From: Bacillus andreraoultii
GTDB lineage: Bacteria > Bacillota > Bacilli > Bacillales > Caldibacillaceae
NCBI RefSeq assembly: GCF_001244735.1
Contig: NZ_LN868937.1
Span: 1,583,143 to 1,620,099, forward strand
DNA: 36,957 nucleotides
Reading direction: 5' to 3'
Shown here: piece by piece, positions 7,688-15,644 of the stretch
How the letters are laid out: each line of letters opens with the position of its first letter
Position numbering within the stretch: position 1 is the stretch's first letter
Translations under genes and position numbers: made by a program
The notes under the pieces: model-generated
Database searches by the model: none
Told to the model about the DNA's origin: nothing
What the model saw: only the letters and a program-made list of their open reading frames with translations

Positions 7688-8179
7688 ATGATGTATCATC
7701 ACCCAGGATCTAATAATGGATGGGGGCATAGGTGGCCGAATGGACTCGGGTTTTTGCCACCATCATCTCAACCTCATGTACAACAACCCAACCTAGACTT
7801 ATCTATGCTGGACTTTACGGGAGTTCCTACACTAAATAATCAAGGCGGTATTTTTTATCAAGATCCATACTTGAATAACACGGGTACGACTAACTTGAAT
7901 AACATTCCAATTTACCAGATTTTAGAAAACCCTCTCCATCCCATTTACAACCAGATTCATTCAAACTCAACTTTTCCATTACAGAATAATCAATTGCCAC
8001 CGTTATCGTCTCAAAACAGTGGTCCACAAAGTTCAATGAATAGTATTATGCAAAATTTTAAAAGTAAGGATGGCTCAATTGATTTCAATAAAATGTTTTC
8101 TACCGCTGGACAGCTAATGGGTACAATCAACCAATTTACTTCATTAATCAAAGGTGTTAGTCAACTATTTAAGGCGTGA
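7688..8179 (+). CDS. yppG: YppG family protein
   Basis: Function unknown. The protein has a His/Pro/Asn/Gln-rich N-terminal two-thirds (MMYHHPGSNNGWG start; many NN, PP and Q) and a conserved-looking C-terminal block, FKSKDGSIDFNKMFSTAGQL then MGTINQFTSLIKGVSQLFKA, like the end of YppG-like proteins. That composition is common among Bacillus spore-associated proteins, but I see no sporulation promoter here. The first in-frame ATG (7682) lies one base from AGGAGG; the ATG at 7688 has seven bases of spacing and is preferred. A strong hairpin follows at 8207. Confidence 0.82.
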   Translation: MMYHHPGSNNGWGHRWPNGLGFLPPSSQPHVQQPNLDLSMLDFTGVPTLNNQGGIFYQDPYLNNTGTTNLNNIPIYQILENPLHPIYNQIHSNSTFPLQNNQLPPLSSQNSGPQSSMNSIMQNFKSKDGSIDFNKMFSTAGQLMGTINQFTSLIKGVSQLFKA

Positions 8180-8206
8180 GCAAGTTACTATGATTATTTT
8201 TATTAA

Positions 8207-8264
8207 AAAAGCTGTTCGTTGAGTGGATAATTCTGGTACGACTTGCACTCGACGGACAGCTTTT
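8207..8264. terminator. Bidirectional terminator, yppG / hsp20
   Basis: AAAAGCTGTTCGTTGAGTG (8207-8225) pairs with CACTCGACGGACAGCTTTT (8246-8264), a 19-bp stem with two G-U pairs and a 20-base loop. T-runs occur on both strands (TTTT on plus, TTTTTT on minus). It separates two convergent genes. Confidence 0.85.
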
Positions 8265-8281
8265 AATGTTGAAGAGGTGAA

Positions 8282-8737
8282 TTAATCTTCCAGTGGAATT
8301 TTTTTTCCGGATTTTTTTGGTAATATAATTTTCAACAATCCATTTCGATAACTTGCCTTTGCTTTTTGAACTTGAATTTGATGATACATCGGTATGGTAC
8401 GGCTAATGTTTCTAAATGATTGCCTTTTGCTAAAAATATGAACATTTTCATCTTGATACGATTCATATTCCGACTGGTTAATAGAAATCGTCACACTGTT
8501 TTGCAAAATTTGAATATCAATCTGTTCCTTTTTTATCCCAGGTAATTCAGCGAATATGATATATTTGTCACTTTCTTCTTGAATATTCACCTTAAACCCG
8601 GGTCTTAAATTAGAATTTTGAAAGAATTGATCAATACTCTCTAATATATTTCGCATTGGTCGTTCATTAAAAAACTGAAAAAATGAATTCCAATCATTTA
8701 ATTGGCTATCTTTTTTCTGTGGTAAATGTTCACTCAT
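8282..8737 (-). CDS. Hsp20/alpha-crystallin family small heat-shock protein
   Basis: ATP-independent holdase chaperone family. The 151-residue product has an N-terminal amphipathic region (WNSFFQFFNERPMRNILESI) followed by an alpha-crystallin domain at about 50-145: FKVNIQEESDKYIIFAELPG, IDIQILQNSVTISIN, and the C-terminal NGLLKIILPKK of the A-x-x-x-n-G-v-L pattern, ending with KKIPLED, an I-x-I/V-like tail. The open frame reaches 8824, but the ATG at 8737 has GAGGTGG six bases upstream. Upstream sequence fits a sigma-K promoter, so a spore-coat-associated Hsp20 (CotP/CotM type) is possible; this is inference. Confidence 0.86.
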   Translation of the reverse strand: MSEHLPQKKDSQLNDWNSFFQFFNERPMRNILESIDQFFQNSNLRPGFKVNIQEESDKYIIFAELPGIKKEQIDIQILQNSVTISINQSEYESYQDENVHIFSKRQSFRNISRTIPMYHQIQVQKAKASYRNGLLKIILPKKSGKKIPLED

Positions 8738-8771
8738 ACTTCCCACCTCACTTTTTACAGTTTTTCCGCTA

Positions 8772-8798
8772 TAATATATGAATAATGATAAAATTTGT
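8772..8798 (-). promoter_or_regulatory. Possible sigma-K promoter of the Hsp20 gene
   Basis: On the minus strand AC (8797-8798), 16 bases, then CATATATTA (8772-8780), fitting AC-N16/17-CATAnnnTA. The pattern is short and this region is AT-rich, so chance is possible. Confidence 0.35.
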
Positions 8799-8833
8799 GC
8801 GTATACAATTCTAGAAAAGTACAAATATTACCT

Positions 8834-8862
8834 TTGTAATAGGAACGTATATTCGATACAAT
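8834..8862 (+). promoter_or_regulatory. Sigma-A promoter of mrfA with LexA-like site in the spacer
   Basis: TTGTAA (8834-8839), 17-base spacer, TACAAT (8857-8862). The spacer contains GGAACGTATATTCG (8842-8855), which matches the Bacillus LexA operator CGAAC-N4-GTTCG at 8 of 10 defined positions; the mismatches are the outer C and the inner G of the right half. Confidence 0.5.
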
Positions 8863-8898
8863 AGAACTAATAATTTATAGTTTATAAGGGTGAAATAG

Positions 8899-11166
8899 AT
8901 GCTAAGAAAACGTCAGCTAAAAGATGTCATGACATGGATGAAAGAGACGCCTGAAATTCGTGAAAATATAACGCATTGGGAAACAATTGAAGAAAAAGAG
9001 GCTGTTACCGTACCATTTCCAAACGAACTACATCCGAAATTAAAAAATGCGTTAGAAAATAGGGGGATACACTCGCTATATAGTCATCAGAAAGAAGCGT
9101 TTGATTATGGAATAAAAGGAACTGATTTTACTGCAGTAACACCAACAGCCAGTGGTAAAACACTATGTTACAATCTCCCTGTTTTACAAACAATTTTAGA
9201 AAATAAAGAAGCAAGAGCACTGTACATGTTTCCAACAAAAGCATTAAGTTATGATCAAAAAAGTGAATTAAATGAAATAATTGATGATGCCGGAATTGAA
9301 ATTAATAGTTACACGTATGACGGTGATACACCGGCTAACATTCGGCAAAAAATTCGAAAAGCAGGACATATTGTTATTACAAATCCTGATATGCTACACT
9401 CAGGAATTTTACCTCATCATACGAAATGGGTATCCTTATTTGAAAATCTAAAATTTGTCATCATTGATGAATTGCATACATATCGTGGTGTTTTTGGTAG
9501 TCATACTGCAAATGTAATTCGAAGATTAAAACGAATTTGTGAATTTTATGGTAGTAATCCAATATTTATTTGTACTTCTGCTACAATCGCGAATCCGAAA
9601 GAGTTAGCCGAAGTATTAACGGGTAAAACGATGCGTTTAATTCATCAAAACGGTGCGCCAAGTGGAAGAAAACATTTTGTCTTCTATAATCCGCCAATTG
9701 TAAATAAACAACTAAATATACGTAGGAGCGCAACATTGGAAGTGAGAAAACTTGCTAGTGAATTTTTAAGGAATAAAATTCAAACCATTATTTTTGCAAG
9801 AAGCCGGGTCCGGGTAGAAATCATCCTTACTTATTTACAAGAATTAATAAAAGACAAAATCGGGGCCCAAACGATTCGTGGATATCGTGGTGGTTATTTA
9901 CCAACTGAACGAAGGGAAATTGAAAAAGGCTTGCGAAATGGTGATATTTACGGCGTCGTTAGTACAAATGCATTAGAGCTTGGTGTTGACATTGGACAAT
10001 TACAAGTTTGTATCATGACGGGTTATCCTGGAACGATTGCTAGTGCCTGGCAACAAGCAGGGCGTGCAGGACGAAGACACGGAGAGGCATTGATTTTATA
10101 TGTCGCAAGTTCTGCACCGCTTGATCAATATGTTATTAATCATCCAGAATATTTCTTTCAGCAATCACCAGAAGTTGCCCGTATTAACCCCGATAATTTA
10201 ATTATACTTGTTGATCATATAAAATGTGCTGCGTTTGAATTACCATTTAAACAAGGGGAAAAGTTTGGTGGACTAGACATTGAAGATGTGCTTGATTATT
10301 TGCTAGATCAAAAAGTACTTGTATTTAGTAAAGACAAATATCATTGGATGACCGATTCTTTTCCCGCACATAATATAAGCCTCCGTTCAGCATCTCAAGA
10401 AAATGTTGTTATTATTGATCAATCAAATATTGCTCATGCAAAAGTTATCGGAGAAATGGATACATTTAGTGCGTTAACACTCCTTCATGAAGAGGCCATC
10501 TATATGCATCAAGGAACCCAATATCAAGTGGAAAAATTAGACTGGGAAGAAAAGAAGGCCTTCGTTCGTGAAGTACAAACAGATTATTATACCGATGCAA
10601 ACTTAGCTGTCGATTTAAAAGTTTTAGAGGTTGATAAAAAGCGAGATATGAAGAGTGCTGTTATTCAATACGGAGATGTTGCTGTGCAAGCGATGGCTAC
10701 GATCTTTAAAAAGATAAAATTTGAAACTCACGAAAATATTGGTTCTGGACCTATTCACTTACCTGAACAAATTCTTCATACGACATCAACGTGGATATCA
10801 TTAGATAAAGAAGCTGAATGGAGTGAAGACCGTTTAGAACAAGGTTTGATAGGGGTAAGTCATGCATTGAAAAACATGGTTCCAATGTATGTCATGTGTG
10901 ATCCGAGTGATGTCTATGTCACACCGCAAATGAAATCAAGTCATAATGAAAAACCAACAATCTTTTTATATGATAGATATCCTGGTGGGGTTGGCTTAAG
11001 TGAGCAAATATATGAAAAGTTGCCTAATATTATGTTAGAAGCAAAAAACATGATTGAAAACTGTCCTTGTGAAGACGGTTGTCCTTCCTGCATTGGAACA
11101 GAAGGTCATATGTATAATGGTAAAAGAGACGCTATCCAGCTTTTAGAAGCTTTTCTCGCTTCATAA
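8899..11166 (+). CDS. mrfA: DEAD/DEAH-box helicase MrfA (YprA)
   Basis: ATP-dependent 3'-5' helicase which, with MrfB, repairs mitomycin C-type DNA damage in B. subtilis. The 755 residues have RecA-like lobe 1 with Q-motif-like SHQKEAFDYG, Walker A TPTASGKT (81-88), DELH at 190-193 and SATI at 227-230; lobe 2 with ARSRVRVE, NALELGVDIG and motif VI QQAGRAGRRHG (about 384-394); then the DUF1998 region ending with NCPCEDGCPSCIG (about 721-733), the four-cysteine zinc site of this family. Length is close to B. subtilis YprA. ATG with AAGGGTG seven bases upstream. mrfB begins 17 bases after the stop, so the two form an operon. Confidence 0.95.
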   Translation: MLRKRQLKDVMTWMKETPEIRENITHWETIEEKEAVTVPFPNELHPKLKNALENRGIHSLYSHQKEAFDYGIKGTDFTAVTPTASGKTLCYNLPVLQTILENKEARALYMFPTKALSYDQKSELNEIIDDAGIEINSYTYDGDTPANIRQKIRKAGHIVITNPDMLHSGILPHHTKWVSLFENLKFVIIDELHTYRGVFGSHTANVIRRLKRICEFYGSNPIFICTSATIANPKELAEVLTGKTMRLIHQNGAPSGRKHFVFYNPPIVNKQLNIRRSATLEVRKLASEFLRNKIQTIIFARSRVRVEIILTYLQELIKDKIGAQTIRGYRGGYLPTERREIEKGLRNGDIYGVVSTNALELGVDIGQLQVCIMTGYPGTIASAWQQAGRAGRRHGEALILYVASSAPLDQYVINHPEYFFQQSPEVARINPDNLIILVDHIKCAAFELPFKQGEKFGGLDIEDVLDYLLDQKVLVFSKDKYHWMTDSFPAHNISLRSASQENVVIIDQSNIAHAKVIGEMDTFSALTLLHEEAIYMHQGTQYQVEKLDWEEKKAFVREVQTDYYTDANLAVDLKVLEVDKKRDMKSAVIQYGDVAVQAMATIFKKIKFETHENIGSGPIHLPEQILHTTSTWISLDKEAEWSEDRLEQGLIGVSHALKNMVPMYVMCDPSDVYVTPQMKSSHNEKPTIFLYDRYPGGVGLSEQIYEKLPNIMLEAKNMIENCPCEDGCPSCIGTEGHMYNGKRDAIQLLEAFLAS

Positions 11167-11183
11167 TCTAGAGGGTGAATGTA

Positions 11184-12440
11184 ATGAAATTGAAAAACAA
11201 GTTAAAAATGTACGAGTCTTATTTAAATCCAATCACAAGTGAGCAAGAAATAGAAAAGAAAGAACAACAAGTAATAACAATTCCAAATTTAGAAAAATGG
11301 AATGAATTTGGGGTGAAACCATATATTTTAGAAGATGAATATTGTCTTGTTAGGGAAGTACGTTATCCAATTGAAACAAAACGGGGCAAATATACATTTC
11401 AAGATTATATGAAAGCAGTTGACGCGTGGCAAAATACACGAATTGAGCATCCACTTTCTACTAAAGGCTACAATTCCACGGACTTATTTTTCTTTGATAC
11501 GGAAACAACAGGTCTTCGTGGTGGGGCTGGTAATACCATTTTTCTGTTAGGTTATGCTTTTATTGAACAAAATGAAGTCGTTGTTATGCAACATCTACTA
11601 CCGGAACCAGGTGGAGAAATTCCGTTATATGATAGTTTTCTAAAATCAGTGGATTATACAACACTCGTTACTTATAATGGAAAAGCTTTTGATTGGCCAC
11701 AAGTAAAGACTAGACATACATTAATACGTGAACATGTTCCGAAATTGCCGTCTTTTGGACACTTTGATCTATTACATGCTGCAAGGCGGCTTTGGAAGGA
11801 CGAACTTCCTTCTGTCAAACTTTCAATCGTAGAAAATGAGATTTTAGAAATTAATCGTAACGATGATGTACCAGGCTATTTAGCCCCGATTATTTACTTT
11901 GATTTTGTTCGTACAAAAACGATGGATGGAATTATGAAAGTAATGGAACATAATGAAGATGATGTGTTATCTTTATTAATTCTATATACGCATATTTCAT
12001 TCCAATTATTAGGCCTTGATAGAAACCAAACAGACAGAGAGAAATTAGCTGTTGGAAAGTGGTATTCAAGCTTGAATGAGAGTAGTACTGCAATTGATGT
12101 GTATGAAAATGCTCTGTCAAAACTTACCGGATCAAAAAAGTGGGAAGGTTTGTCTGCTTTAGCAAATCAATATAAGAAACAGAAGAGAACTCAAGAAGCA
12201 GTGAAACTATGGTGGGAATTAATTAATTTTGGATACGGTTTTGAAAAAATAAATGCCTGCGTTGAATTGGCGAAAGTATTGGAGCATAAGGAAAAAAATA
12301 TTTTAAAGGCTCTGAAAGTATGTCATGAGGCAAAAAAAGAGATTCAATTAATGGAAGAACAAAATGATGGTAAACGAGACAAGTTGCTAAAAGAACTGGA
12401 AAAAAGAATCAATCGTCTAAACAAAAAATCAGATAACTAA
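11184..12440 (+). CDS. mrfB: 3'-5' exonuclease MrfB (YprB)
   Basis: Metal-dependent exonuclease acting with MrfA in excision of mitomycin-damaged DNA. The RNase H-like/DnaQ fold shows FFDTETTGLRGG (Asp105, Glu107), LVTYNGKAFDWPQVKTRH in the second exonuclease motif and EHNEDDVLSLL (His256, Asp259/260) in the third. The C-terminal ~120 residues are helical and TPR-like (AIDVYENALSKL, QEAVKLWWELINFGYGFEK). A GTG nine bases upstream (11175) overlaps the ribosome site GAGGGTG; the ATG at 11184 has six bases of spacing and is preferred. Confidence 0.93.
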   Translation: MKLKNKLKMYESYLNPITSEQEIEKKEQQVITIPNLEKWNEFGVKPYILEDEYCLVREVRYPIETKRGKYTFQDYMKAVDAWQNTRIEHPLSTKGYNSTDLFFFDTETTGLRGGAGNTIFLLGYAFIEQNEVVVMQHLLPEPGGEIPLYDSFLKSVDYTTLVTYNGKAFDWPQVKTRHTLIREHVPKLPSFGHFDLLHAARRLWKDELPSVKLSIVENEILEINRNDDVPGYLAPIIYFDFVRTKTMDGIMKVMEHNEDDVLSLLILYTHISFQLLGLDRNQTDREKLAVGKWYSSLNESSTAIDVYENALSKLTGSKKWEGLSALANQYKKQKRTQEAVKLWWELINFGYGFEKINACVELAKVLEHKEKNILKALKVCHEAKKEIQLMEEQNDGKRDKLLKELEKRINRLNKKSDN

Positions 12441-12546
12441 ATTGATTTTGTTCAGTTTTCTTATAAAAAATGATTGATGAACGCATCAGTTGGTATTAAA
12501 ATAATACATTAGTTTAACAGATTTTTATTGAAAGTAAGGGAATATC

Positions 12547-12645
12547 ATGCATCGAACATTTCTCATTTTATTTTTTGCAATCATTGTATCAACCGTTATT
12601 TGTTTTTCTGTTTTTAGGGATTCCATATCCAGTTTTATTCTTTGA
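12547..12645 (+). CDS. Small hydrophobic single-span peptide (32 aa)
   Basis: A short frame starting MHRTFLILFFAIIV with one hydrophobic stretch of about 20 residues and a short polar C-terminus, so a membrane miniprotein if made. AAGGG lies seven bases before the ATG. It sits in the 323-base gap between mrfB and cotD. I do not recognise a family; it could be a chance frame in AT-rich DNA. The rest of the gap holds only the cotD promoter. Confidence 0.4.
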   Translation: MHRTFLILFFAIIVSTVICFSVFRDSISSFIL

Positions 12646-12693
12646 TGTATTAAGAAATAGGTAAAGATAAGAAAAATAGGTATTTTCATTAGT

Positions 12694-12721
12694 ACATGTT
12701 CCCCTTATTCTACATAAGTTA
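12694..12721 (+). promoter_or_regulatory. Sigma-K promoter of cotD
   Basis: AC (12694-12695), 17 bases, CATAAGTTA (12713-12721), an exact fit to AC-N16/17-CATAnnnTA, about 43 bases upstream of the cotD start. cotD is a late mother-cell gene in B. subtilis. Confidence 0.6.
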
Positions 12722-12763
12722 TTACTGTAAAGAGAATCTAAAAGAAGAAAGGGGAATAACAGT

Positions 12764-13000
12764 ATGCCTGCATTTCCACCAAATGTGCTACCGCCAGTAG
12801 TATATCCAACTCAGCAATATGTAAATACGAATCAATTTACTCACATCGTACCACATATTCATCCGTCACATACAACTACGGTAAACCAACACATGTTTAA
12901 ACATGAGCATTTTTGTCCACATACGCATTCGGTAGTGAATGAAGTGTGTCATCAACATTTAAATTGTTGCCCACCACCGATAATGCCGTTCGGTTGCTAA
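12764..13000 (+). CDS. cotD: Inner spore coat protein CotD
   Basis: Structural protein of the spore coat. The 78-residue product is His/Pro/Cys-rich with PPVVYPTQQY, a central HIVPHIHPSHTTTVNQH block nearly matching B. subtilis CotD, repeated HxH and PHTH motifs and cysteines clustered near the C-terminus (CC, final GC). The start has AAAGGGG nine bases upstream. A sigma-K promoter precedes it and a GGGC-stem hairpin follows, so it is likely monocistronic and expressed late in the mother cell. Confidence 0.92.
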   Translation: MPAFPPNVLPPVVYPTQQYVNTNQFTHIVPHIHPSHTTTVNQHMFKHEHFCPHTHSVVNEVCHQHLNCCPPPIMPFGC

Positions 13001-13017
13001 TGTAAGCAGTTCAAAGC

Positions 13018-13040
13018 GGGCTAATCTTAATGATTGGCCC
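13018..13040 (+). terminator. Hairpin after cotD
   Basis: GGGCTAATC (13018-13026) pairs with GATTGGCCC (13032-13040) with one G-U pair and a five-base loop; the following CTATTT is only weakly T-rich. Confidence 0.5.
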
Positions 13041-13099
13041 CTATTTAGTACTTTAGACCCTTTTTTATTGTGTTATAAAATTATAGTATATAATGATAG

Positions 13100-13115
13100 T
13101 TGTATACATATACAA
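13100..13115. repeat. 16-bp palindrome between cotD and gpsB
   Basis: TTGTATACATATACAA has perfect 7-bp arms around CA, extended outward by ATAGT/ACTAT with a small bulge. It lies about 100 bases upstream of gpsB and could be an operator or a second hairpin behind cotD. Nothing else stands out in the 13041-13200 gap apart from a TTGACA (13154-13159) without a good -10 at 17 bases. Confidence 0.4.
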
Positions 13116-13214
13116 TACTATGTTCATGGCATCTTTTTTGCTTCAAGTAAATTGACAACAACAGTTTTTTTTGGAAAAATAAGATTATGATGAGCAAGAT
13201 CGAGGTGAAAAACT

Positions 13215-13511
13215 TTGATACCAGACAATATTCAATTAACGTCGAAAGATATTTTAGAAAAAGAGTTTAAAACGAGTATGCGGGGTTATAATCAAGAAGA
13301 AGTCGATCAATTTTTGGATATAATTATAAAGGATTATGAAAATTACTCAAAATTAATTGAAACGTTAACGATTGAAAATCAAAAATTAAAAAAACAATTA
13401 GATGAAGCTCGAAAGCAACCACCACAAACAACTGGTGCAACGAACTTTGATATCTTGAAAAGATTAAGTAATTTGGAGAAACATGTTTTCGGTAGTAAAC
13501 TTTATGATTAA
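13215..13511 (+). CDS. gpsB: Cell division regulator GpsB
   Basis: DivIVA-like adaptor that moves between septum and side wall and binds PBP1, coordinating division with elongation; its partner PonA is encoded in this same window. The 98 residues show the DivIVA N-terminal membrane-binding domain ([35 protein letters not shown]), a coiled coil at about 35-70 and the near-invariant C-terminus [20 protein letters not shown]. The start is TTG, supported by GAGGTGA six bases upstream; no ATG fits. rnpB follows in the same direction. Confidence 0.96.
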   Translation: MIPDNIQLTSKDILEKEFKTSMRGYNQEEVDQFLDIIIKDYENYSKLIETLTIENQKLKKQLDEARKQPPQTTGATNFDILKRLSNLEKHVFGSKLYD

Positions 13512-13580
13512 AAAAACGGATACTCACATGCCTTTTTGATTAATTTAAAGTGTGTAGCATTTCACAGAAAAACTTTCCAG

Positions 13581-13609
13581 TTGTAATTAGGAACAATTAC
13601 ATATATAAT
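13581..13609 (+). promoter_or_regulatory. Sigma-A promoter of rnpB
   Basis: TTGTAA (13581-13586), 17-base spacer, TATAAT (13604-13609); the expected transcription start falls a few bases before the RNase P RNA 5' helix. Confidence 0.75.
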
Positions 13610-13620
13610 TTTATTTGTCA

Positions 13621-14036
13621 CATTAATAACGTTCGGGTAATCGCGGCAAAAAGATTTGCTGAGGAAAGTCCATGCTCGCACGGTGCTGAGATGCCCGTAG
13701 TGATCGTGCCTAGTGAAACAATAAGCTAGGGCAACTTGGTTACGACTAGGTTGACGGCAGGGAAAGAGCCTAAGTCGATTATGATATGGCTTGACTACCT
13801 TGAAAGTGCCACAGTGACGAAGCCTTGGAAGAAATGACAAGGGTGGAACGAGGTAAACCCCACGAGCGAGAAACCCAAATTATGGTAGGGGAACTTTCTC
13901 TAAGGAATTCAACTTAAGAGAGAGGCAGAGGTAATGACCTTTGCAGATAGATGATTACCACCAGAGTACGAGAGTCCTTTTGGATTTCGTTTGCAGTACG
14001 AAGGAACAGAACATGGCTTACAGAACGTTATTAATG
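13621..14036 (+). ncRNA. rnpB: RNase P RNA, Bacillus type (class B)
   Basis: Catalytic RNA that removes 5' leaders of tRNA precursors. Terminal helix P1 is CATTAATAACGTTC (13621-13634) with GAACGTTATTAATG (14023-14036). Conserved segments are present in order: GAGGAAAGTCCATGCTCGCA, GGTGCTGAGATGCCCGTAGT, GACGGCAGG, GAAAGTGCCACAGTGACGAA, TGGAACGAGGTAAACCCC, GCGAGAAACCCAAAT, GTAGGGGAAC, AGATAGATGATTACC, GTACGAGAGTCC and ACAGAACATGGCTTACAGAA. Overall layout matches the B. subtilis RNA. Open frames on either strand here are shadows. A sigma-A promoter precedes it and a terminator follows. Confidence 0.97.
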
Positions 14037-14052
14037 GTAGAATTGGAGAAAA

Positions 14053-14087
14053 GCTCTCTTTCTAAATAGGAAGAGAGCGTTTTGTTT
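14053..14087 (+). terminator. Terminator of rnpB
   Basis: GCTCTCTT (14053-14060) pairs with AAGAGAGC (14071-14078), followed by GTTTTGTTT. Confidence 0.8.
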
Positions 14088-14127
14088 ATATGTAAAGTTT
14101 TAAGTCTATACTAGTAAAGGTGATTTT

Positions 14128-15267
14128 ATGAACAAATTTAAATTACTTGCAACATCCCCAATGGGTATAGAAGCAATTGTTGCAAAAGAAGTTCGTGATT
14201 TAGGATATGATTGTCAAGTTGAAAACGGAAAAATTACATACGTTGGTGATGCGTTGGCAATCGCCCGCAGTAATTTATGGTTACGTACAGCAGATCGTGT
14301 GAAAATTGTTATAGGTGAGTTTAAGGCGACGACATTTGATCAACTTTTTGAAGGGACAAAAACACTTCCTTGGGAATTATTTATTAACGAAGATAGTGAA
14401 TTTCCTGTTTCCGGGAAATCAGTTAAATCTACTTTACATAGTGTTCCGGACTGCCAAGCCATTGTAAAAAAAGCAATCGTTGACCGTCTTAAAAGTAAGT
14501 ATAGAAACACGATTTGGTTTAAAGAGACCGGTCCAAAAGTTCCAATTGAAGTTTCAATATTAAAAGACCGAGTAACATTAACAATCGACACAAGTGGTAC
14601 CGGTTTACATAAACGAGGATATCGTGCATATCAAGGTGAAGCTCCATTAAAAGAAACATTAGCTGCTGCACTTATATTATTAACAAATTGGACTTCAGAT
14701 CGTCCGTTTGTCGATCTTTTTTGTGGGTCTGGAACGATACCAATAGAAGCAGCATTAATTGGACAAAATATTGCACCGGGTTTCAACCGTGAATTTATAA
14801 GTGAAAAATGGCTTTGGATGGATAGTAAAGTATGGGATGAAGCGAGAATAGAAGCGGAAGACTTAGCTAATTATGATTGTCCATTACAGATTTTTGGCTC
14901 TGATATTGATCATAAAATGGTTGACATAGCGAAAGCAAACGCTCTTGAAGCAGGTTTAGGTGATTTAATTGAATTTAAACAAATGCAAGCAACGGATTTT
15001 CGAACTGAACTCCAATATGGGGTTGTCGTTTCCAATCCACCATATGGGGAGCGACTAGGTGAACGTGAAAAGGTAGAAAAACTATATCAAGATTTAGGAG
15101 TTACATTACAGGCTCTCGACACGTGGTCTATATATATGATTACTTCAAATGAAAAGTTCGAACAATTAGTTGGTAAGAAAGCTACGAAAAAACGTAAGCT
15201 CTTTAATGGCTTTATTAAAACAGACTATTACCAATATTATGGACCTCGAAAACCAATAGTAAAGTAA
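14128..15267 (+). CDS. ypsC: THUMP-domain RNA methyltransferase YpsC (RlmL family)
   Basis: Class I SAM-dependent RNA guanine-N2 methyltransferase family (UPF0020). An N-terminal ferredoxin-like/THUMP region covers about 1-165, followed by the Rossmann methyltransferase domain with motif I VDLFCGSGTIPIEA (about 195-208), GSDIDHKMVDIAKANA and the catalytic NPPYGERLGE (303-312). By homology to the methyltransferase half of E. coli RlmL a 23S rRNA m2G target is likely; target site is inference. The 379-residue length is usual. AAAGGTG lies six bases before the ATG. It follows rnpB as in B. subtilis. Confidence 0.92.
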   Translation: MNKFKLLATSPMGIEAIVAKEVRDLGYDCQVENGKITYVGDALAIARSNLWLRTADRVKIVIGEFKATTFDQLFEGTKTLPWELFINEDSEFPVSGKSVKSTLHSVPDCQAIVKKAIVDRLKSKYRNTIWFKETGPKVPIEVSILKDRVTLTIDTSGTGLHKRGYRAYQGEAPLKETLAAALILLTNWTSDRPFVDLFCGSGTIPIEAALIGQNIAPGFNREFISEKWLWMDSKVWDEARIEAEDLANYDCPLQIFGSDIDHKMVDIAKANALEAGLGDLIEFKQMQATDFRTELQYGVVVSNPPYGERLGEREKVEKLYQDLGVTLQALDTWSIYMITSNEKFEQLVGKKATKKRKLFNGFIKTDYYQYYGPRKPIVK

Positions 15268-15379
15268 CAGGCATTCCCATTATCAAAAAATGATGAGGAT
15301 ATTTAATTAAAGGAATAATTTGAATAACTTAACCCTATAATAGTATTACGATAATCTGTAAAATAGGGAAGGGATTCGT

Positions 15380-15550
15380 ATGTATAGGAGTACGCTTGAT
15401 TTTTCAAAGATCTCTAAGGCATTGGAGGCAACGTATTCTCAACTACAAGAGGAGCAAGGAAATACAATGGCATATGTAGAGATAAAGAAAGCTGAGGAAA
15501 GATTACAACAAGCTATACAATATACATTGAGTACACCGACAATAAGATAA
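15380..15550 (+). CDS. Small helical protein (56 aa), unknown
   Basis: A 56-residue frame beginning MYRSTLDFSKISKALEATYS, rich in Glu/Gln/Lys and predicted as one or two amphipathic helices; no cysteine and no membrane segment. AAGGGA lies six bases before the ATG and a terminator follows eight bases after the stop, so it looks like a real monocistronic gene. I do not recognise the family. The 112 bases between ypsC and this ORF show nothing else. Confidence 0.6.
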   Translation: MYRSTLDFSKISKALEATYSQLQEEQGNTMAYVEIKKAEERLQQAIQYTLSTPTIR

Positions 15551-15557
15551 TTTTTCT

Positions 15558-15592
15558 AAAAAAGCAATCAAAAAAAGGTTGCTTTTTATTTC
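15558..15592 (+). terminator. Terminator after the 56-aa ORF
   Basis: AAAAAGCAA (15559-15567) pairs with TTGCTTTTT (15579-15587), followed by ATTTC; classic T-rich 3' side. Confidence 0.75.
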
Positions 15593-15644
15593 TTTTATCC
15601 AAATTATGTTAATATAGAAACATCAGTAGTTAGGGGGGAACGAT

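Noticed and set aside
13562-13840. 92-codon minus-strand frame
   Set aside because: Lies over the RNase P RNA gene and its promoter; a shadow frame.
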